A stretch of 64,000 nt of DNA from Novilysobacter_A longmucuonensis (lineage in GTDB: Bacteria; Pseudomonadota; Gammaproteobacteria; Xanthomonadales; Xanthomonadaceae). The translations under genes and the position numbers were made by a program. Position 1 is the first letter of the stretch; each line of letters begins with the position of its first letter. This document shows positions 24,866 through 34,067 of the stretch, one piece after another. A model generated the notes under the pieces. It was not told the DNA's origin, made no database searches, and saw only the letters and a program-made list of their open reading frames with translations. The DNA lies in contig NZ_JBJMAW010000006.1 in NCBI RefSeq assembly GCF_046600735.1, positions 1 to 64,000 on the forward strand, read 5' to 3'.

Positions 24866-25420
24866 ATGATCATGTTCACTCAGCACACCCCCGATAGCGC
24901 GCCAGAGAAGGCCCGCCCCCTGCTCGACGGTGCCATCGCCAAGCTGGGCTTCCTGCCGAACCTGTATGCCCATCTCGCCGAAGCGCCTGCTGCGCTCGAG
25001 GCGTATTTCGGGCTGTCCGCGCAGTTCGACAAGACCTCGCTCACCCCGGCCGAGCGCCAGGTGGTCCTGATCGCGGCGAGCGTCGAGAACGGCTGCGAAT
25101 TCTGCGTCGCGGCGCACTCGATGATGGCGCGGGACATGGTGAAGCTACCCGCCGAGACCGTCGATGCCCTGCGCGCCGCCGAAACGCTCCCGCAACCGCG
25201 CCTGGATGCTCTGGCCAGGTTCACCCGCGCGCTGATGCGTGATCGCGGCTGGGTCTCGGATGAGAGCTCCAGCGCTTTGTTCGATGCCGGTTTCAACCAG
25301 CAGCAGGCGCTCGAAGTGGTGCTCGGCGTGGCGATGAAGACCCTCAGCAACTATGCCAACCACCTGACCGGTACGCAGACCAACCCCGAACTGGCTGCCC
25401 ACGCGTGGACGAAACCATAA
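24866..25420 (+). CDS. Carboxymuconolactone decarboxylase/AhpD-family protein
   Basis: A 184-aa alkylhydroperoxidase-like protein with the redox pair and nearby His in NGCEFCVAAHSMMAR. The helical repeat structure is that of the AhpD/CMD family. I chose the ATG at 24866; AAGGAG lies 4 bases upstream, and a second ATG at 24872 would give a 10-base spacing. The much longer open frame back to 24044 is an artefact over the hydrolase gene. Its stop is 31 bases before pstS, so it may share transcripts with the phosphate operon. Likely role: peroxide or thiol detoxification. Confidence 0.8.
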   Translation: MIMFTQHTPDSAPEKARPLLDGAIAKLGFLPNLYAHLAEAPAALEAYFGLSAQFDKTSLTPAERQVVLIAASVENGCEFCVAAHSMMARDMVKLPAETVDALRAAETLPQPRLDALARFTRALMRDRGWVSDESSSALFDAGFNQQQALEVVLGVAMKTLSNYANHLTGTQTNPELAAHAWTKP

Positions 25421-25451
25421 AGGACCCGGCCGCGCTTCACCAGAGTTGCGC

Positions 25452-26306
25452 ATGAGGCTGAAATTACAAAGTGCAGTGGCCCTCGTTGTCATGGTCTGCC
25501 TGCTGTCGTTGACCGGATGTTTCCGCGGGCAAGAAGACGACGCGCCAGCACAGGGAAAGCTCTCCGGGCGGCTCATCGTTAGCGGCTCCAGCACGATTGC
25601 GCCGCTGGCCGGCGAGATCGCCAAGCAGTTCGAATTGCTGCATCCGGGGGTACGGATAGACGTGCAGAGCGGCGGCTCATCGCGTGGCATTGCCGATGCG
25701 CGGCGGGGCACGGCCGACATCGGCATGGCATCGCGTGCGCTCAAGCCCGCTGAGTCGCATCTGACGGCCCATACGATTGCCCGGGATGGCATCGCGTTGA
25801 TCGTGCATCGCGACAACCCGGTGACCATGCTGAGCGATGCCCAGGTCGTGGGCATCTATAACGACGGGATCAGCAACTGGTCTCAAGTGGGCGGCAACAA
25901 TGCGCCGATCACCGTGGTGAACAAGGCCGAGGGGCGCTCGACACTGGAGCTTTTCCTCGGTCACTTCAAGCTCGCCGCCGATGCCGTCCGCCCCAGCATC
26001 GTCATTGGCGACAACCTGCAGGGCATCCTCACCGTGACGGGCGACCCCAATGCGATCGGCTATGTCTCTATCGGTGCCGCGGAGTACGAGGCGTCCGCTG
26101 GAAGGCCGATCAAGCTCCTGCCGATGGGCGGTATCGAAGCGAGCGTGGCCAATGTCCGCAATGGCTCGTTTCCGCTGTCGCGCCCGCTGAACCTGGTAAC
26201 GCACGGCCCGGTGTCGCCCTTGGCTTCGGCGTTCATCGATTACGCGAGCTCGAGCGCGGTGAACGACGTGGTGGAAGCGCAGTATTTAGTGCCGGTCTCG
26301 CGGTGA
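25452..26306 (+). CDS. pstS: PstS phosphate-binding lipoprotein
   Basis: The 284-aa periplasmic binding protein of the phosphate ABC transporter. Residues 1-22 are a lipoprotein signal with the lipobox LSLTGC (Cys23). The phosphate-binding parts include SGSSTIAPL near the N-terminus and QSGGSSRGIADARRGTADIGM. It is one of the shorter, cluster-type PstS proteins and not the long E. coli form. I used ATG 25452; an in-frame TTG lies at 25446. It starts the pstSCAB operon. Confidence 0.87.
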   Translation: MRLKLQSAVALVVMVCLLSLTGCFRGQEDDAPAQGKLSGRLIVSGSSTIAPLAGEIAKQFELLHPGVRIDVQSGGSSRGIADARRGTADIGMASRALKPAESHLTAHTIARDGIALIVHRDNPVTMLSDAQVVGIYNDGISNWSQVGGNNAPITVVNKAEGRSTLELFLGHFKLAADAVRPSIVIGDNLQGILTVTGDPNAIGYVSIGAAEYEASAGRPIKLLPMGGIEASVANVRNGSFPLSRPLNLVTHGPVSPLASAFIDYASSSAVNDVVEAQYLVPVSR

Positions 26307-26307
26307 C

Positions 26308-27153
26308 ATGGCCCTGCTCTCGACATTGCGACTCATTGCCGCGCTGGCGGCGGCCATTGTCGTGCTCATTTTCGGGTTCATCGTGCTCGAGTCGCTGCCG
26401 GCGCTGGGATCGGTGGGGATGATGCGGTTCTTCAACGATCCGTCGTGGCATCCAGCTGGCGGCGCGGCACGCGGAAGTTTCAATCTCGGCCCGATGCTGG
26501 TCGGCACGATCGCGGCAGCGGGGGGAGCGATCCTGCTGGCCACTCCGCTGGGTCTGGGCTCGGCATTGTTCAGCCGCTTTTATGCGCCCGCGCCGGTCGG
26601 GCGATGGTATCGACGGCTGGTGGAGGTTCTGGCGGGCATACCGTCGGTCGTCTACGGCTTCTGGGGGCTGGTGGTACTGACCCCGCTGATCCGTCAGTGG
26701 CAACCGCCGGGACAAAGCCTGCTGGCCGGAACATTGATCCTGACCATCATGATCCTGCCGACGGTGGCGCTGCTGGCCGAATCGTCACTGCGCAGCGTGC
26801 CGGAAGCGTATTTGCGCGGGGCAGCGGCATTGGGCCTGTCGCGCTGGTCTTCGATTCGGAACGTGGTACTGCCGGCCACGCGTGGCGGCATCCTCACCGC
26901 GATCCTACTGGCGGCCGGACGTGCGATCGGTGAGACCATGGCGCTGCTCATGGTCACCGGCAATGTCGTGCAGGTACCGCGCAGCCTGTTCGACCCGGTC
27001 CGCACCCTGACGGCCAATATCGCGCTGGAACTGGGGTACGCGATGGACCACCACCGCTCGGCCTTGTTCGTCAGCGGTCTGGTGCTGATGGCGATGACCG
27101 TCGTGCTGGTGGCCATGGCGGAAGGGATCGGCAAGGATCGCGTCCGTGGTTGA
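26308..27153 (+). CDS. pstC: PstC phosphate ABC transporter permease
   Basis: A 281-aa inner-membrane permease with about six hydrophobic segments and the permease loop ALGLSRWSSIRNVVLPATRGGILTA that contacts PstB. The start is 2 bases after the pstS stop. It is shorter than E. coli PstC at the N-terminus. Its stop overlaps the pstA start by 8 bases. Confidence 0.87.
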   Translation: MALLSTLRLIAALAAAIVVLIFGFIVLESLPALGSVGMMRFFNDPSWHPAGGAARGSFNLGPMLVGTIAAAGGAILLATPLGLGSALFSRFYAPAPVGRWYRRLVEVLAGIPSVVYGFWGLVVLTPLIRQWQPPGQSLLAGTLILTIMILPTVALLAESSLRSVPEAYLRGAAALGLSRWSSIRNVVLPATRGGILTAILLAAGRAIGETMALLMVTGNVVQVPRSLFDPVRTLTANIALELGYAMDHHRSALFVSGLVLMAMTVVLVAMAEGIGKDRVRG

Positions 27154-28030
27154 GACGTCCCCTGCCCTGTCCGGCGTCTGGGTCAAACGGGCCGGCGCCT
27201 GGCCCGACCGCGCCGCCACGGTCACGATGTGGAGCGTCGCGCTGCTGACCGCGGCCGTGTTCGCGTGGATCCTCGGCGATCTCGTCCGTCATGGCTTGCC
27301 GCACCTGTCCTGGACGTTCCTGACCGAGGCGCCGCGCGATGCCGGCCGGGCCGGCGGCATTGCTCCGATCCTGGTCTCGACCCTGATGATCATGGGCGTC
27401 TGCCTGGCGGTCAGCGTCCCGATCGGCGTGGGCAGCGCAGTCCTGCTGGCCGAATTTTCCCCCACGGGCTGGTTCGGCCGTGTCGTGCGCCGGTCGCTCG
27501 ATGTCCTCGCGGGGGTACCCTCGATCGTGTTCGGACTGTTCGGCAACGCCTTCTTCAGCATCTACCTGGGCCTGGGATTCTCGATCCTCTCCGGCGGACT
27601 GACACTGGCATGCATGGTGTTGCCGATCCTGATCCGCTCCTCGGAAGCGAGCTTGCGCAGCGTGCCGGACGATTACCGCAAGGCCGCCGCCGCGCTTGGC
27701 ATTTCGCAAGCCGCAGCGATCTGGCGCATCCTGCTGCCGGCTGCCACGCCGGGGCTGCTGGTCGGGCTGGTCCTCGGCATAGGCCGGGCGTTGGCCGAAA
27801 CCGCGGCATTGCTGTTCACCAGCGGCTATGTGGATCGCATGCCAGGATCGCTCATGGATTCGGGCCGCGCGTTGTCGGTGCACATCTACGACCTGGCGAT
27901 GAACGTGCCTGGCGGCACCGGCCCCGCCTACGCCACGGCGTTCGTATTGATCATGCTGCTGGCGGTGATCAACCTCGTCACATCCTGGACCGCCGATCGC
28001 TGGCTGCACCGGAGGGTCATACGGGCATGA
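27146..28030 (+). CDS. pstA: PstA phosphate ABC transporter permease
   Basis: A 294-aa permease with six hydrophobic segments and the loop ALGISQAAAIWRILLPAATPGLLVG. It starts with GTG at 27146 inside the end of pstC and ends in an ATGA overlap with pstB. It pairs with PstC to form the membrane channel for inorganic phosphate. Confidence 0.87.
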   Translation: MVETSPALSGVWVKRAGAWPDRAATVTMWSVALLTAAVFAWILGDLVRHGLPHLSWTFLTEAPRDAGRAGGIAPILVSTLMIMGVCLAVSVPIGVGSAVLLAEFSPTGWFGRVVRRSLDVLAGVPSIVFGLFGNAFFSIYLGLGFSILSGGLTLACMVLPILIRSSEASLRSVPDDYRKAAAALGISQAAAIWRILLPAATPGLLVGLVLGIGRALAETAALLFTSGYVDRMPGSLMDSGRALSVHIYDLAMNVPGGTGPAYATAFVLIMLLAVINLVTSWTADRWLHRRVIRA

Positions 28031-28941
28031 ACGACGACACACCCGTGCGCGAAATGCAGCCCCGGCTCGAGGGTAGATGCTGCGAGCACCGCGACCCGAT
28101 CAGCCACGCCGGCGATCCGGGAACAAGCAGCGAGGTCCGCAGCTCGCTCGACCGTCCGGACTGCTGTGAGCAGCGTGAGTGCGTCATCCGGATCGACGGC
28201 CTGCAGGTGAGTTATGCCGGGGTCCCAGCGCTCCGCGGCGTGTCGATGCCGATCCATCGCGGCTGCATCACCGCGGTGGTCGGCGCCTCCGGCTGCGGCA
28301 AGAGTACGTTTTTGTCCTCTCTCAACCGCCTGACCGACCTGATCCCCACCTGCACGGTCAATGGCCGGGTACTGCTGGACGGGCGCGACATCCTCGACCG
28401 CAGGATCGATGTGATCGCACTGCGTCGCCGGGTCGGCATGATCTTCCAGAAACCCAACCCGTTTCCGCTGTCGATCCGCAAGAACCTGACCTTCCCCTTG
28501 CGAGAGCACGGCGTGCGCGATCGCACCACGCGGATGCACAAGGCGGAAACCGCGCTGCGGCAGGTCGGCCTCTGGACCGAGGTGAAGGACCGTCTCGATG
28601 CCCCGGCTTTCGACCTGTCCGGCGGCCAGCAGCAGCGCCTCTGCCTGGCGCGGGCGCTGGTGCTGGACCCGGAGGTCATCCTGCTCGACGAGCCATGCAG
28701 TGCCCTGGATCCGATCGCCAGCGGCGTGGTGGAAGACATGATCGCCGCCCTGCGTGGTCGCTACACCACGGTCATCGTGACCCACAACCTGGCCCAGGCA
28801 CGGCGGATCGCAGATGATGTCGCGATGTTCTGGGTCGAGGACGGCGTCGGGACGCTGGTCGAGCATGGCGCGGCAGCGAAGCTGTTCGAGGCCCCCGATT
28901 GCGAAACCACCGCCGCCTATCTGCGGGGAGCCCGCGGGTGA
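28027..28941 (+). CDS. pstB: PstB phosphate ABC transporter ATPase with Cys-rich N-terminal extension
   Basis: A 304-aa ABC ATPase: Walker A GASGCGKST (86-94), Q-loop MIFQKPNPFP, signature LSGGQQQR (197-204), Walker B VILLDE (217-222) and H-loop VIVTHN. Unlike ordinary PstB proteins (about 260 aa), it carries about 50 extra residues at the N-terminus with five cysteines (18, 19, 46, 47, 52), resembling a metal- or redox-responsive patch. The ATG at 28027 overlaps the pstA stop. A later start inside the extension is possible, but the overlap supports the long form. No phoU or phoBR follows. Confidence 0.85.
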   Translation: MNDDTPVREMQPRLEGRCCEHRDPISHAGDPGTSSEVRSSLDRPDCCEQRECVIRIDGLQVSYAGVPALRGVSMPIHRGCITAVVGASGCGKSTFLSSLNRLTDLIPTCTVNGRVLLDGRDILDRRIDVIALRRRVGMIFQKPNPFPLSIRKNLTFPLREHGVRDRTTRMHKAETALRQVGLWTEVKDRLDAPAFDLSGGQQQRLCLARALVLDPEVILLDEPCSALDPIASGVVEDMIAALRGRYTTVIVTHNLAQARRIADDVAMFWVEDGVGTLVEHGAAAKLFEAPDCETTAAYLRGARG

Positions 28942-29083
28942 CGCGCGGGCAATCCGTGGTGCGACAGGGACGGCGCTGCAGGTTCCGCCGCGAGGTCAAC
29001 CGCATCCCGTACGAGCTGCCACCCGGCAAGCTTGACGCCTGTGAAGACGCGCGGCCCACTTTCACCCAACCAGGAACAACACC

Positions 29084-29500
29084 ATGAATCAACAACGTCG
29101 TCTTTCGATCTCCCTACTGATGCTGCGACTGGGCGTCTTCGTGGTCATGCTGGTGTGGACCCTGGACAAGTTCGTCCGTCCGGACCACACGGCGGACGTG
29201 TTCTCGGGCTTCTATGGCATCAGCGGCCTGGATGCGCAGATCGCCTATGTGCTGGGTGCACTCGAGCTGGTCCTGCTGCTGGCGTTCGTGGTCGGCTTCG
29301 CCCGACGGTGGAGCTACGGCATCGTGCTTGTCCTGCACGGCGTGTCCACTTTCTCGACGTGGAGCCACTACTTTGAGCCGTTCGAAGGATCCAACCTGAT
29401 GTTCTTCGCCGCCTGGCCGATGCTCGCGGCGTGCGCGGCGCTCTATCTGCTGCGCGATTCCGACAGCTATACGCTTGGCTCAAGGAAAATCGCGAAGTAA
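29084..29500 (+). CDS. DoxX-like small membrane protein
   Basis: A 138-aa membrane protein with four hydrophobic segments (about 10-28, 50-72, 78-98 and 108-128) and the DoxX-family look (LRLGVFVVMLVWTLDKFV, FYGISG). A weak AGGAAC lies upstream of the ATG. It stands alone between pstB and a hairpin. The family has redox or sulfur-linked roles in some bacteria; nothing here decides the function. Confidence 0.65.
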   Translation: MNQQRRLSISLLMLRLGVFVVMLVWTLDKFVRPDHTADVFSGFYGISGLDAQIAYVLGALELVLLLAFVVGFARRWSYGIVLVLHGVSTFSTWSHYFEPFEGSNLMFFAAWPMLAACAALYLLRDSDSYTLGSRKIAK

Positions 29501-29529
29501 AAGCCAGAGTCGGGCTTCTCTTACCAAAG

Positions 29530-29561
29530 GCCACCGAGCGGGCGGTCAGCCGCTCGGTGGC
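29530..29561. terminator. Strong hairpin after the DoxX-like gene
   Basis: A perfect 12-base stem (GCCACCGAGCGG with CCGCTCGGTGGC) and an 8-base loop lie 30 bases after the stop of the DoxX-like gene. The T-tract is poor. It sits between convergent genes and probably ends transcription or protects RNA ends. Confidence 0.55.
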
Positions 29562-29642
29562 ATTGCGCAAATGCGCGGCCCGCCTCATCGTGATCAGGCA
29601 GCGCGCTGCTTGCTGTATCAGGACTCATGCGCACCTGCGGAC

Positions 29643-30059
29643 TCACATGTCGCCAGAGGTGCGGGCCTGGCGTGCGTACACCATTACCCGGTCGCGGAAG
29701 TCCGCATCGGCATTGGCGACTCCATTCATCCGCTTCAAACTGTAGGTGTCGACGAAAGCCGCGGCGCCGAGCGCCTTGGTTGCGATGTCCAGGCCTTCGA
29801 CCACCGTCGCTCCCAGATCCGTATCGAGATCGCGGTAGCAGACGAAGGGAATGCGCCGGATCGCCGGATGAGCCTTGGCGAGACGCAACAGATCGAACAT
29901 CCGGGACTCGTCGAAGTGGATCCCGCAGACGATCGCATCGAGTTCGGGCGTCAGCAACGCTGTTGCTTCGGAGATCGTGTGGGCAAGAACCAGCTCGACG
30001 TGAGCACCAAGCACGTTCTGCAAGGTCGTGACGCCGGGGACAGTATCGGCCGCCAACAC
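29643..30059 (-). CDS. Receiver-like domain protein, atypical
   Basis: A 138-aa protein that reads like a stand-alone response-regulator receiver: LAADTVPGVTTLQNVLGAHVELVLAHTISEA, then a central strand with a possible acceptor (DAIVCGIHFDES), and IPFVCYRDLDTD. The paired N-terminal acidic residues are reduced to one and the conserved Lys is not clear, so it may not be phosphorylated. The start is uncertain: GTG 30059 is used, but no good ribosome-binding site precedes it. It lies convergent with the DoxX-like gene. Confidence 0.5.
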   Translation of the reverse strand: MLAADTVPGVTTLQNVLGAHVELVLAHTISEATALLTPELDAIVCGIHFDESRMFDLLRLAKAHPAIRRIPFVCYRDLDTDLGATVVEGLDIATKALGAAAFVDTYSLKRMNGVANADADFRDRVMVYARQARTSGDM

Positions 30060-30177
30060 GCGCAGCGGGCGGGTATGTTGTACGAGCTGTCCTCATGACG
30101 CAGCGGTCCTTGTGCGAACAGGTGGGCGACTCTGCAGAGCAAAGCCAGCCTTCATGCATGCCTGACCGGTGCGGTCG

Positions 30178-31425
30178 TCAGGACCACGAGGCACGCTCCG
30201 TATCGGCGACGAGCGACCGTGTCACCAGCCACGGTACCAGGATCACATACGCGGTCACCCCGACCGCGACGTATGTCATGGATGATCCCGTCTCCAGAAA
30301 AAGGCCGAACAGCAGCGGGGACAGCGCCGTGGCGATCACCATGAAACCGGTGTACACCCCGCGTACCATCCCGAGGCTGTCCACGCCGAACACATCGGCC
30401 CACAATGCGCCGGACATGACGCTGTTTGCGCCCGCCGTGGCACCCAGTCCGACGAACAGCCCCCACAGCGCCAGCGGCGATGAGCCAAACGCCAGTGCCA
30501 GGAACGCCGCCGCCACCGGCAGCAGATAGATACGCAGTACCCACGTCACCCCATACCGGTCCACCCAGTGACCGGCCAGCCAGGTGGTCGCGGTCTGGGC
30601 AGCCGCGAATGCAATGAATCCGCCAGCCACTTGCGCCGGCGTCCAGCCGTGCAGCGTGGCCAGCGTGCCCTGGTGAAGGAACACCGCGGTGACCACGAAC
30701 GGTGAGACCAGCACCACCGCCAATGCGGCCAGGAACGACGGCATGCGGACCAGTTGCCGACGCCGGAGAGGCGGCGGTGCGTCCGCCGGAGCGGCCATCA
30801 CTGCTGCCCGTGGCAGCGGCGCAGCAACCGCCCGCAGCGCCGGCAACGCGACGCCCAGCACCAGCACGGCGGCCATGCTCCACACCCAGCGCCAATCCAG
30901 CCACCCCAGCATCGCCACCACTGCCAGGGGCAGCAGGGCTTCCCCCAGGATGAAACCGAACGCAGCAGTGGCAATGCTGCGTCCACGACGGCGGGCATGC
31001 CTGGCGGCTGCAACGATTGCAATGTGACCGACCAGCCCTTGCCCACCCAGGCGCAGGCAGAACAGACCGATCACCAGCAGCACCCAACCGCTCGCGACTG
31101 ACATCAGGACAGTCCCGAGCCCCAGTATGGCGAGTGCGACGGTAATGGCCCGCTTCATCGGCAGGCGATCGGCGAGCCCCCCGAGCGAGAACATCAACAA
31201 CCCGCTGGCCAACGTCGCTAGTGCGTAAAGCGCGCCCCAATGCGATTCGTCGAGCGCCAACTCATCGCGGATCGACAGTCCGAACAGGCCGATGAAGTAC
31301 GTCTGCCCCAGGCTGGAGACCAACGCGGCCGAGAAGCCGAAGGTGGCGGCACGTCGGTGATAGGTCCGGAGCGGAACCAAGGCGAAATCCTGTCGTGAGC
31401 GCGTGCCTGGCGAGATCATTCGCAA
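30178..31425 (-). CDS. Major facilitator superfamily transporter
   Basis: A 415-aa membrane protein with about 12 hydrophobic segments and the MFS loop motif GGLADRLPMKRAI between segments 2 and 3. A central cytoplasmic loop lies near residue 215 (PADAPPPLRRRQL). A second start at residue 3 is equally possible. The substrate cannot be told from sequence. It is a single gene, followed on the same strand by the small receiver-like gene. Confidence 0.82.
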   Translation of the reverse strand: MRMISPGTRSRQDFALVPLRTYHRRAATFGFSAALVSSLGQTYFIGLFGLSIRDELALDESHWGALYALATLASGLLMFSLGGLADRLPMKRAITVALAILGLGTVLMSVASGWVLLVIGLFCLRLGGQGLVGHIAIVAAARHARRRGRSIATAAFGFILGEALLPLAVVAMLGWLDWRWVWSMAAVLVLGVALPALRAVAAPLPRAAVMAAPADAPPPLRRRQLVRMPSFLAALAVVLVSPFVVTAVFLHQGTLATLHGWTPAQVAGGFIAFAAAQTATTWLAGHWVDRYGVTWVLRIYLLPVAAAFLALAFGSSPLALWGLFVGLGATAGANSVMSGALWADVFGVDSLGMVRGVYTGFMVIATALSPLLFGLFLETGSSMTYVAVGVTAYVILVPWLVTRSLVADTERASWS

Positions 31426-31467
31426 GCGGCTTGATGGCTGAATGCAAGGGGACGCAATGTACTGTCA

Positions 31468-32052
31468 TTACGAAGCGTCGGCGACGTCCGCCAGCGGTTC
31501 GGAATGCGGCGCTCGATGGTTCAGCACTTCACGCACGATGAACAGTGCCGCCAACGAACGCGCTTCGGAGCAGTCCTCGCGCAGGACCAGTTGGTGGAGC
31601 CTGTCCAGCGCCCACGGGACAACCTCCAACTCTTCGGGCTCGTCACCGGGCAGCCGCTCGGGATAGAGATCTTCCGCCATCACCAGGTGGATGGCGTTGC
31701 TCATGTAGGTCGGTGCCAAGGTCAGCGGCCGCAGGTAGGTCAGTGCTCTGGCACCCATTCCGACCTCTTCCTTCAGTTCGCGATTGGCCGCCTCCAGAAT
31801 CGATTCGCCCGGGTCCATGCGGCCCTTTGGCAAACCAAGTTCGTAGCGATGCGTGCCCACCGCGTACTCCCGGATCAACAGCACGGTGTCCGCGTCCGGC
31901 ATCGCGGCGATGATCACGGCGCCCGGCGAGCGGCTGTGAAGCCGTTCGTACAGACGCCGTTCGCCGTTGGAGAACTCCAGATGCACCTCTTCCAGAGAAT
32001 ACTGGCCCAGATCGGTGGCCTCGGTTCGGTGGATGAACGGTAGCCGGGGCAT
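31468..32052 (-). CDS. nudE: Nudix hydrolase, NudE-like (ADP compounds hydrolase)
   Basis: A 194-aa enzyme with a complete Nudix box (GRMDPGESILEAANRELKEEVGM). NudE hydrolyses ADP-ribose, NADH and Ap3A-type compounds. The flanks (ERRLYERLHSRSPGAVIIAAM and YMSNAIHLVMAEDLYPE) match the NudE subfamily. I chose ATG 32052, where the family match starts; the open frame continues to 32145. It lies just downstream of the DksA-like gene on the same strand. Confidence 0.8.
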   Translation of the reverse strand: MPRLPFIHRTEATDLGQYSLEEVHLEFSNGERRLYERLHSRSPGAVIIAAMPDADTVLLIREYAVGTHRYELGLPKGRMDPGESILEAANRELKEEVGMGARALTYLRPLTLAPTYMSNAIHLVMAEDLYPERLPGDEPEELEVVPWALDRLHQLVLREDCSEARSLAALFIVREVLNHRAPHSEPLADVADAS

Positions 32053-32207
32053 CAGCAAACGACCGGAGGCGCCGTCACGACGCATACCGGTCGCGGTCGC
32101 CGGAGATTGATGGATCGGCACGCACGACCGTAACGCCCGCGCCACGAACGCTCCAAACGCGCAAGCGGTCGGCGTGCTTGTTGCCGGTCGTAATTACCAG
32201 CATCGAC

Positions 32208-32597
32208 TCAGCGACCGGTGTTTCGGCGCATGTCGAGCTGCTTCGCCTCGGCCAATTCCTGGCTGCATTCCAGGCAGAAAGGCGTTGCGGGATCAGCCAT
32301 CAATCGGCCGTGCTCGATCTCCAGTTCGCAGCGGCAACAAACACTGTAGCGTCCGGCGGCATAGCGCTCCAGTGCTGCCTTGATCCGGTCGAGTTGAATC
32401 GACAAGCGGGTGCTGCCGGCCTTGGCCATGTGCTGCTGGGAAATGGCATCGATCCTGCTGACGCGTCCCTGGGTGGTCTGATCGAGCGCGACCGGCTGGC
32501 CCGAGCCTTCCAGGCTCGCGAGGGTGATGCGAATGTCCCGCTGCTCCTCAACGAGCATGCTGAAAAATTCGTCCAGACTTTGAACGTTAGCGGACAT
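32208..32597 (-). CDS. TraR/DksA-family zinc-finger protein
   Basis: A 129-aa protein with a coiled N-terminal half (SANVQSLDEFFSMLVEEQRD onward) and a C-terminal zinc finger, CxxC followed about 20 residues later by CxxC (VCCRCELEIEHG, FCLECSQEL). Family members bind in the RNA polymerase secondary channel. The tip of the coiled coil does not show the DksA Asp pair plainly, so its effect on transcription is uncertain. I chose ATG 32597, where the family match begins. Confidence 0.72.
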   Translation of the reverse strand: MSANVQSLDEFFSMLVEEQRDIRITLASLEGSGQPVALDQTTQGRVSRIDAISQQHMAKAGSTRLSIQLDRIKAALERYAAGRYSVCCRCELEIEHGRLMADPATPFCLECSQELAEAKQLDMRRNTGR

Positions 32598-32992
32598 GGT
32601 AGTGACTCCGTCATCTTGGAAAGGTGTGCCGGTAAACGGCATTCGAGGCGGGCATTGCACCCGCAGCCAAGAAGGGAGCGTCAGATTGGAGCGTTCATGT
32701 GGAGAGCCTCGTCTTGACCCTCTGAACCGCACCCCATTGTGCGGAAACCAAATCACCTAGTAGAGCTTGAGGCCATCCTCAAGATCGACGAGACAGGCGG
32801 AGGGATGTTGCTTCGCGGATTTTTCGCCCGATCATAGCATTTGAGTCCCACGCCAAACGACAGGGAATCCGCGGGAAAATGCGCCTAGCCTGGAGCGACG
32901 ACTTCCGGAAACCAGAATCGCTGCTCAACAAACGCATCGAACTGATCGGCCGCGGCTAAATGCCGCGGCTACAAGTAATGCGACGTTTTCCG
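32598..32992. other. Intergenic stretch, no gene seen
   Basis: About 395 bases between two leftward genes. Frames on both strands are short. A small dyad GCCGCGGCTAAATGCCGCGGC lies near 32950-32970 and could act as a weak terminator. The promoter of the DksA-like gene should lie on the left side. Confidence 0.4.
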
Positions 32993-33481
32993 TCAGGCGC
33001 GGCGAAGCCAGACATACGCCAGGCCGGCAACGGCACCGAACATGATATGGGCGATCGCGCTGACCCAGCCGCGCGCCATCGCGAACCACGGGAAAATCAT
33101 CGAGGCGATCGCATAGAAGTTGATCAGGTAGATCGCCAGGCCGAACGCCGCACCTATCATCAGTGCCGTGCCAGCGTTCGCCCGTCGCAGCAATGCGGCA
33201 AGCGCCAGGCCATAAATGATCGACAGGGGGATGTGAATCATCATTGCGGTCATCATGATCCCGATGTCGAACGTAGGCGGCTGCAGCACGTCCTGACCCA
33301 GCACCATGGCCGCGATCATGCGGGGAGGCCCCCAGGCACTTTCTCCCTGGAACATCGCGACCATCAGCATTTCGGCCATCATGAAGACCACGCCCGCAAT
33401 CAGGCCGGCCCAGACGGCTGCCTTCCAGTCGATGGCGCGTGTCGCGCTTGCGGTAGTTGTGTCGCTGTCATGTGCTTGCAT
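32993..33481 (-). CDS. Conserved membrane protein, 162 aa
   Basis: A 162-aa protein with four hydrophobic segments (about 22-43, 72-100, 104-130 and 138-158). It has the recurrent pattern of small DUF6789-like membrane proteins (WAGLIAGVVFMMAEMLMVAMF, PLSIIYGLALAALL). No enzyme motif is present. It lies just upstream of the arsenic genes on the same strand and may be transcribed separately. Confidence 0.62.
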   Translation of the reverse strand: MQAHDSDTTTASATRAIDWKAAVWAGLIAGVVFMMAEMLMVAMFQGESAWGPPRMIAAMVLGQDVLQPPTFDIGIMMTAMMIHIPLSIIYGLALAALLRRANAGTALMIGAAFGLAIYLINFYAIASMIFPWFAMARGWVSAIAHIMFGAVAGLAYVWLRRA

Positions 33482-33554
33482 GGAATGTTTCCTCCTGTAC
33501 TTGCCTGATCAGCAGGGATTACCGGGCTTGGTTGTACTAGCGTCGCCAGCGGGA

Positions 33555-34058
33555 TTATTGGCCCGCGGGCGTGAAGATGGCAGCGTGACGTTTTGCGTCT
33601 CCACCCTCCCCGGCGGCGCCGTGCCTGTCGATGAAAGCCCCGACCCGCGCGGCGATCTGGCGCGCCGTGTCCTGGAATGCCGCTCGCCTGCCGGCGTCGT
33701 CGCTGCCCACGGTCGATGGATCGGCAAGGCCCCAGTGCAGCTTCAGCGGCTCGCCCGGCCAGACCGGGCACGACTCGCCGGCGGCGTTGTCACACACGGT
33801 GATGATGAAGTCCATCATCGGTGCGTGTGGCCCGGCGAACGCATCCCAGGACTTGCTGTGCATCCCGCCGGTGTCGCATCCCAGTGCCTTCAGCACCTCC
33901 AGCGCAAACGGGTTTACGCGTCCGGAGGGGCGGCTGCCGGCACTGTGTCCGACGAATCGGCCCGCCCCCAGCAGCGTCACGATGCCTTCGGCCAGGATGC
34001 TCCGCGCCGAGTTGTGGGTGCACAGGAACAGCACGTTGCATGGCCGGTCGGCGCCCAT
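33555..34058 (-). CDS. arsC: Arsenate reductase ArsC, thioredoxin-coupled type
   Basis: A 167-aa enzyme of the low-molecular-weight phosphatase fold. The catalytic loop is Cys13 in LFLCTHNSARS, and Cys89 and Cys97 (VCDNAAGESCPVW) are placed as the redox pair of thioredoxin-linked ArsC. It reduces arsenate to arsenite in the cytoplasm. The start is 9 bases after the stop of the peroxidase-like gene, so it ends the arsenic operon. Confidence 0.9.
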   Translation of the reverse strand: MGADRPCNVLFLCTHNSARSILAEGIVTLLGAGRFVGHSAGSRPSGRVNPFALEVLKALGCDTGGMHSKSWDAFAGPHAPMMDFIITVCDNAAGESCPVWPGEPLKLHWGLADPSTVGSDDAGRRAAFQDTARQIAARVGAFIDRHGAAGEGGDAKRHAAIFTPAGQ

Positions 34059-34067
34059 GGACCGCCC

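Noticed and set aside
24044..25420. A 458-aa rightward open frame
   Set aside because: The first 274 codons lie over the hydrolase gene on the other strand and have no family match; the AhpD-like protein starts at 24866.
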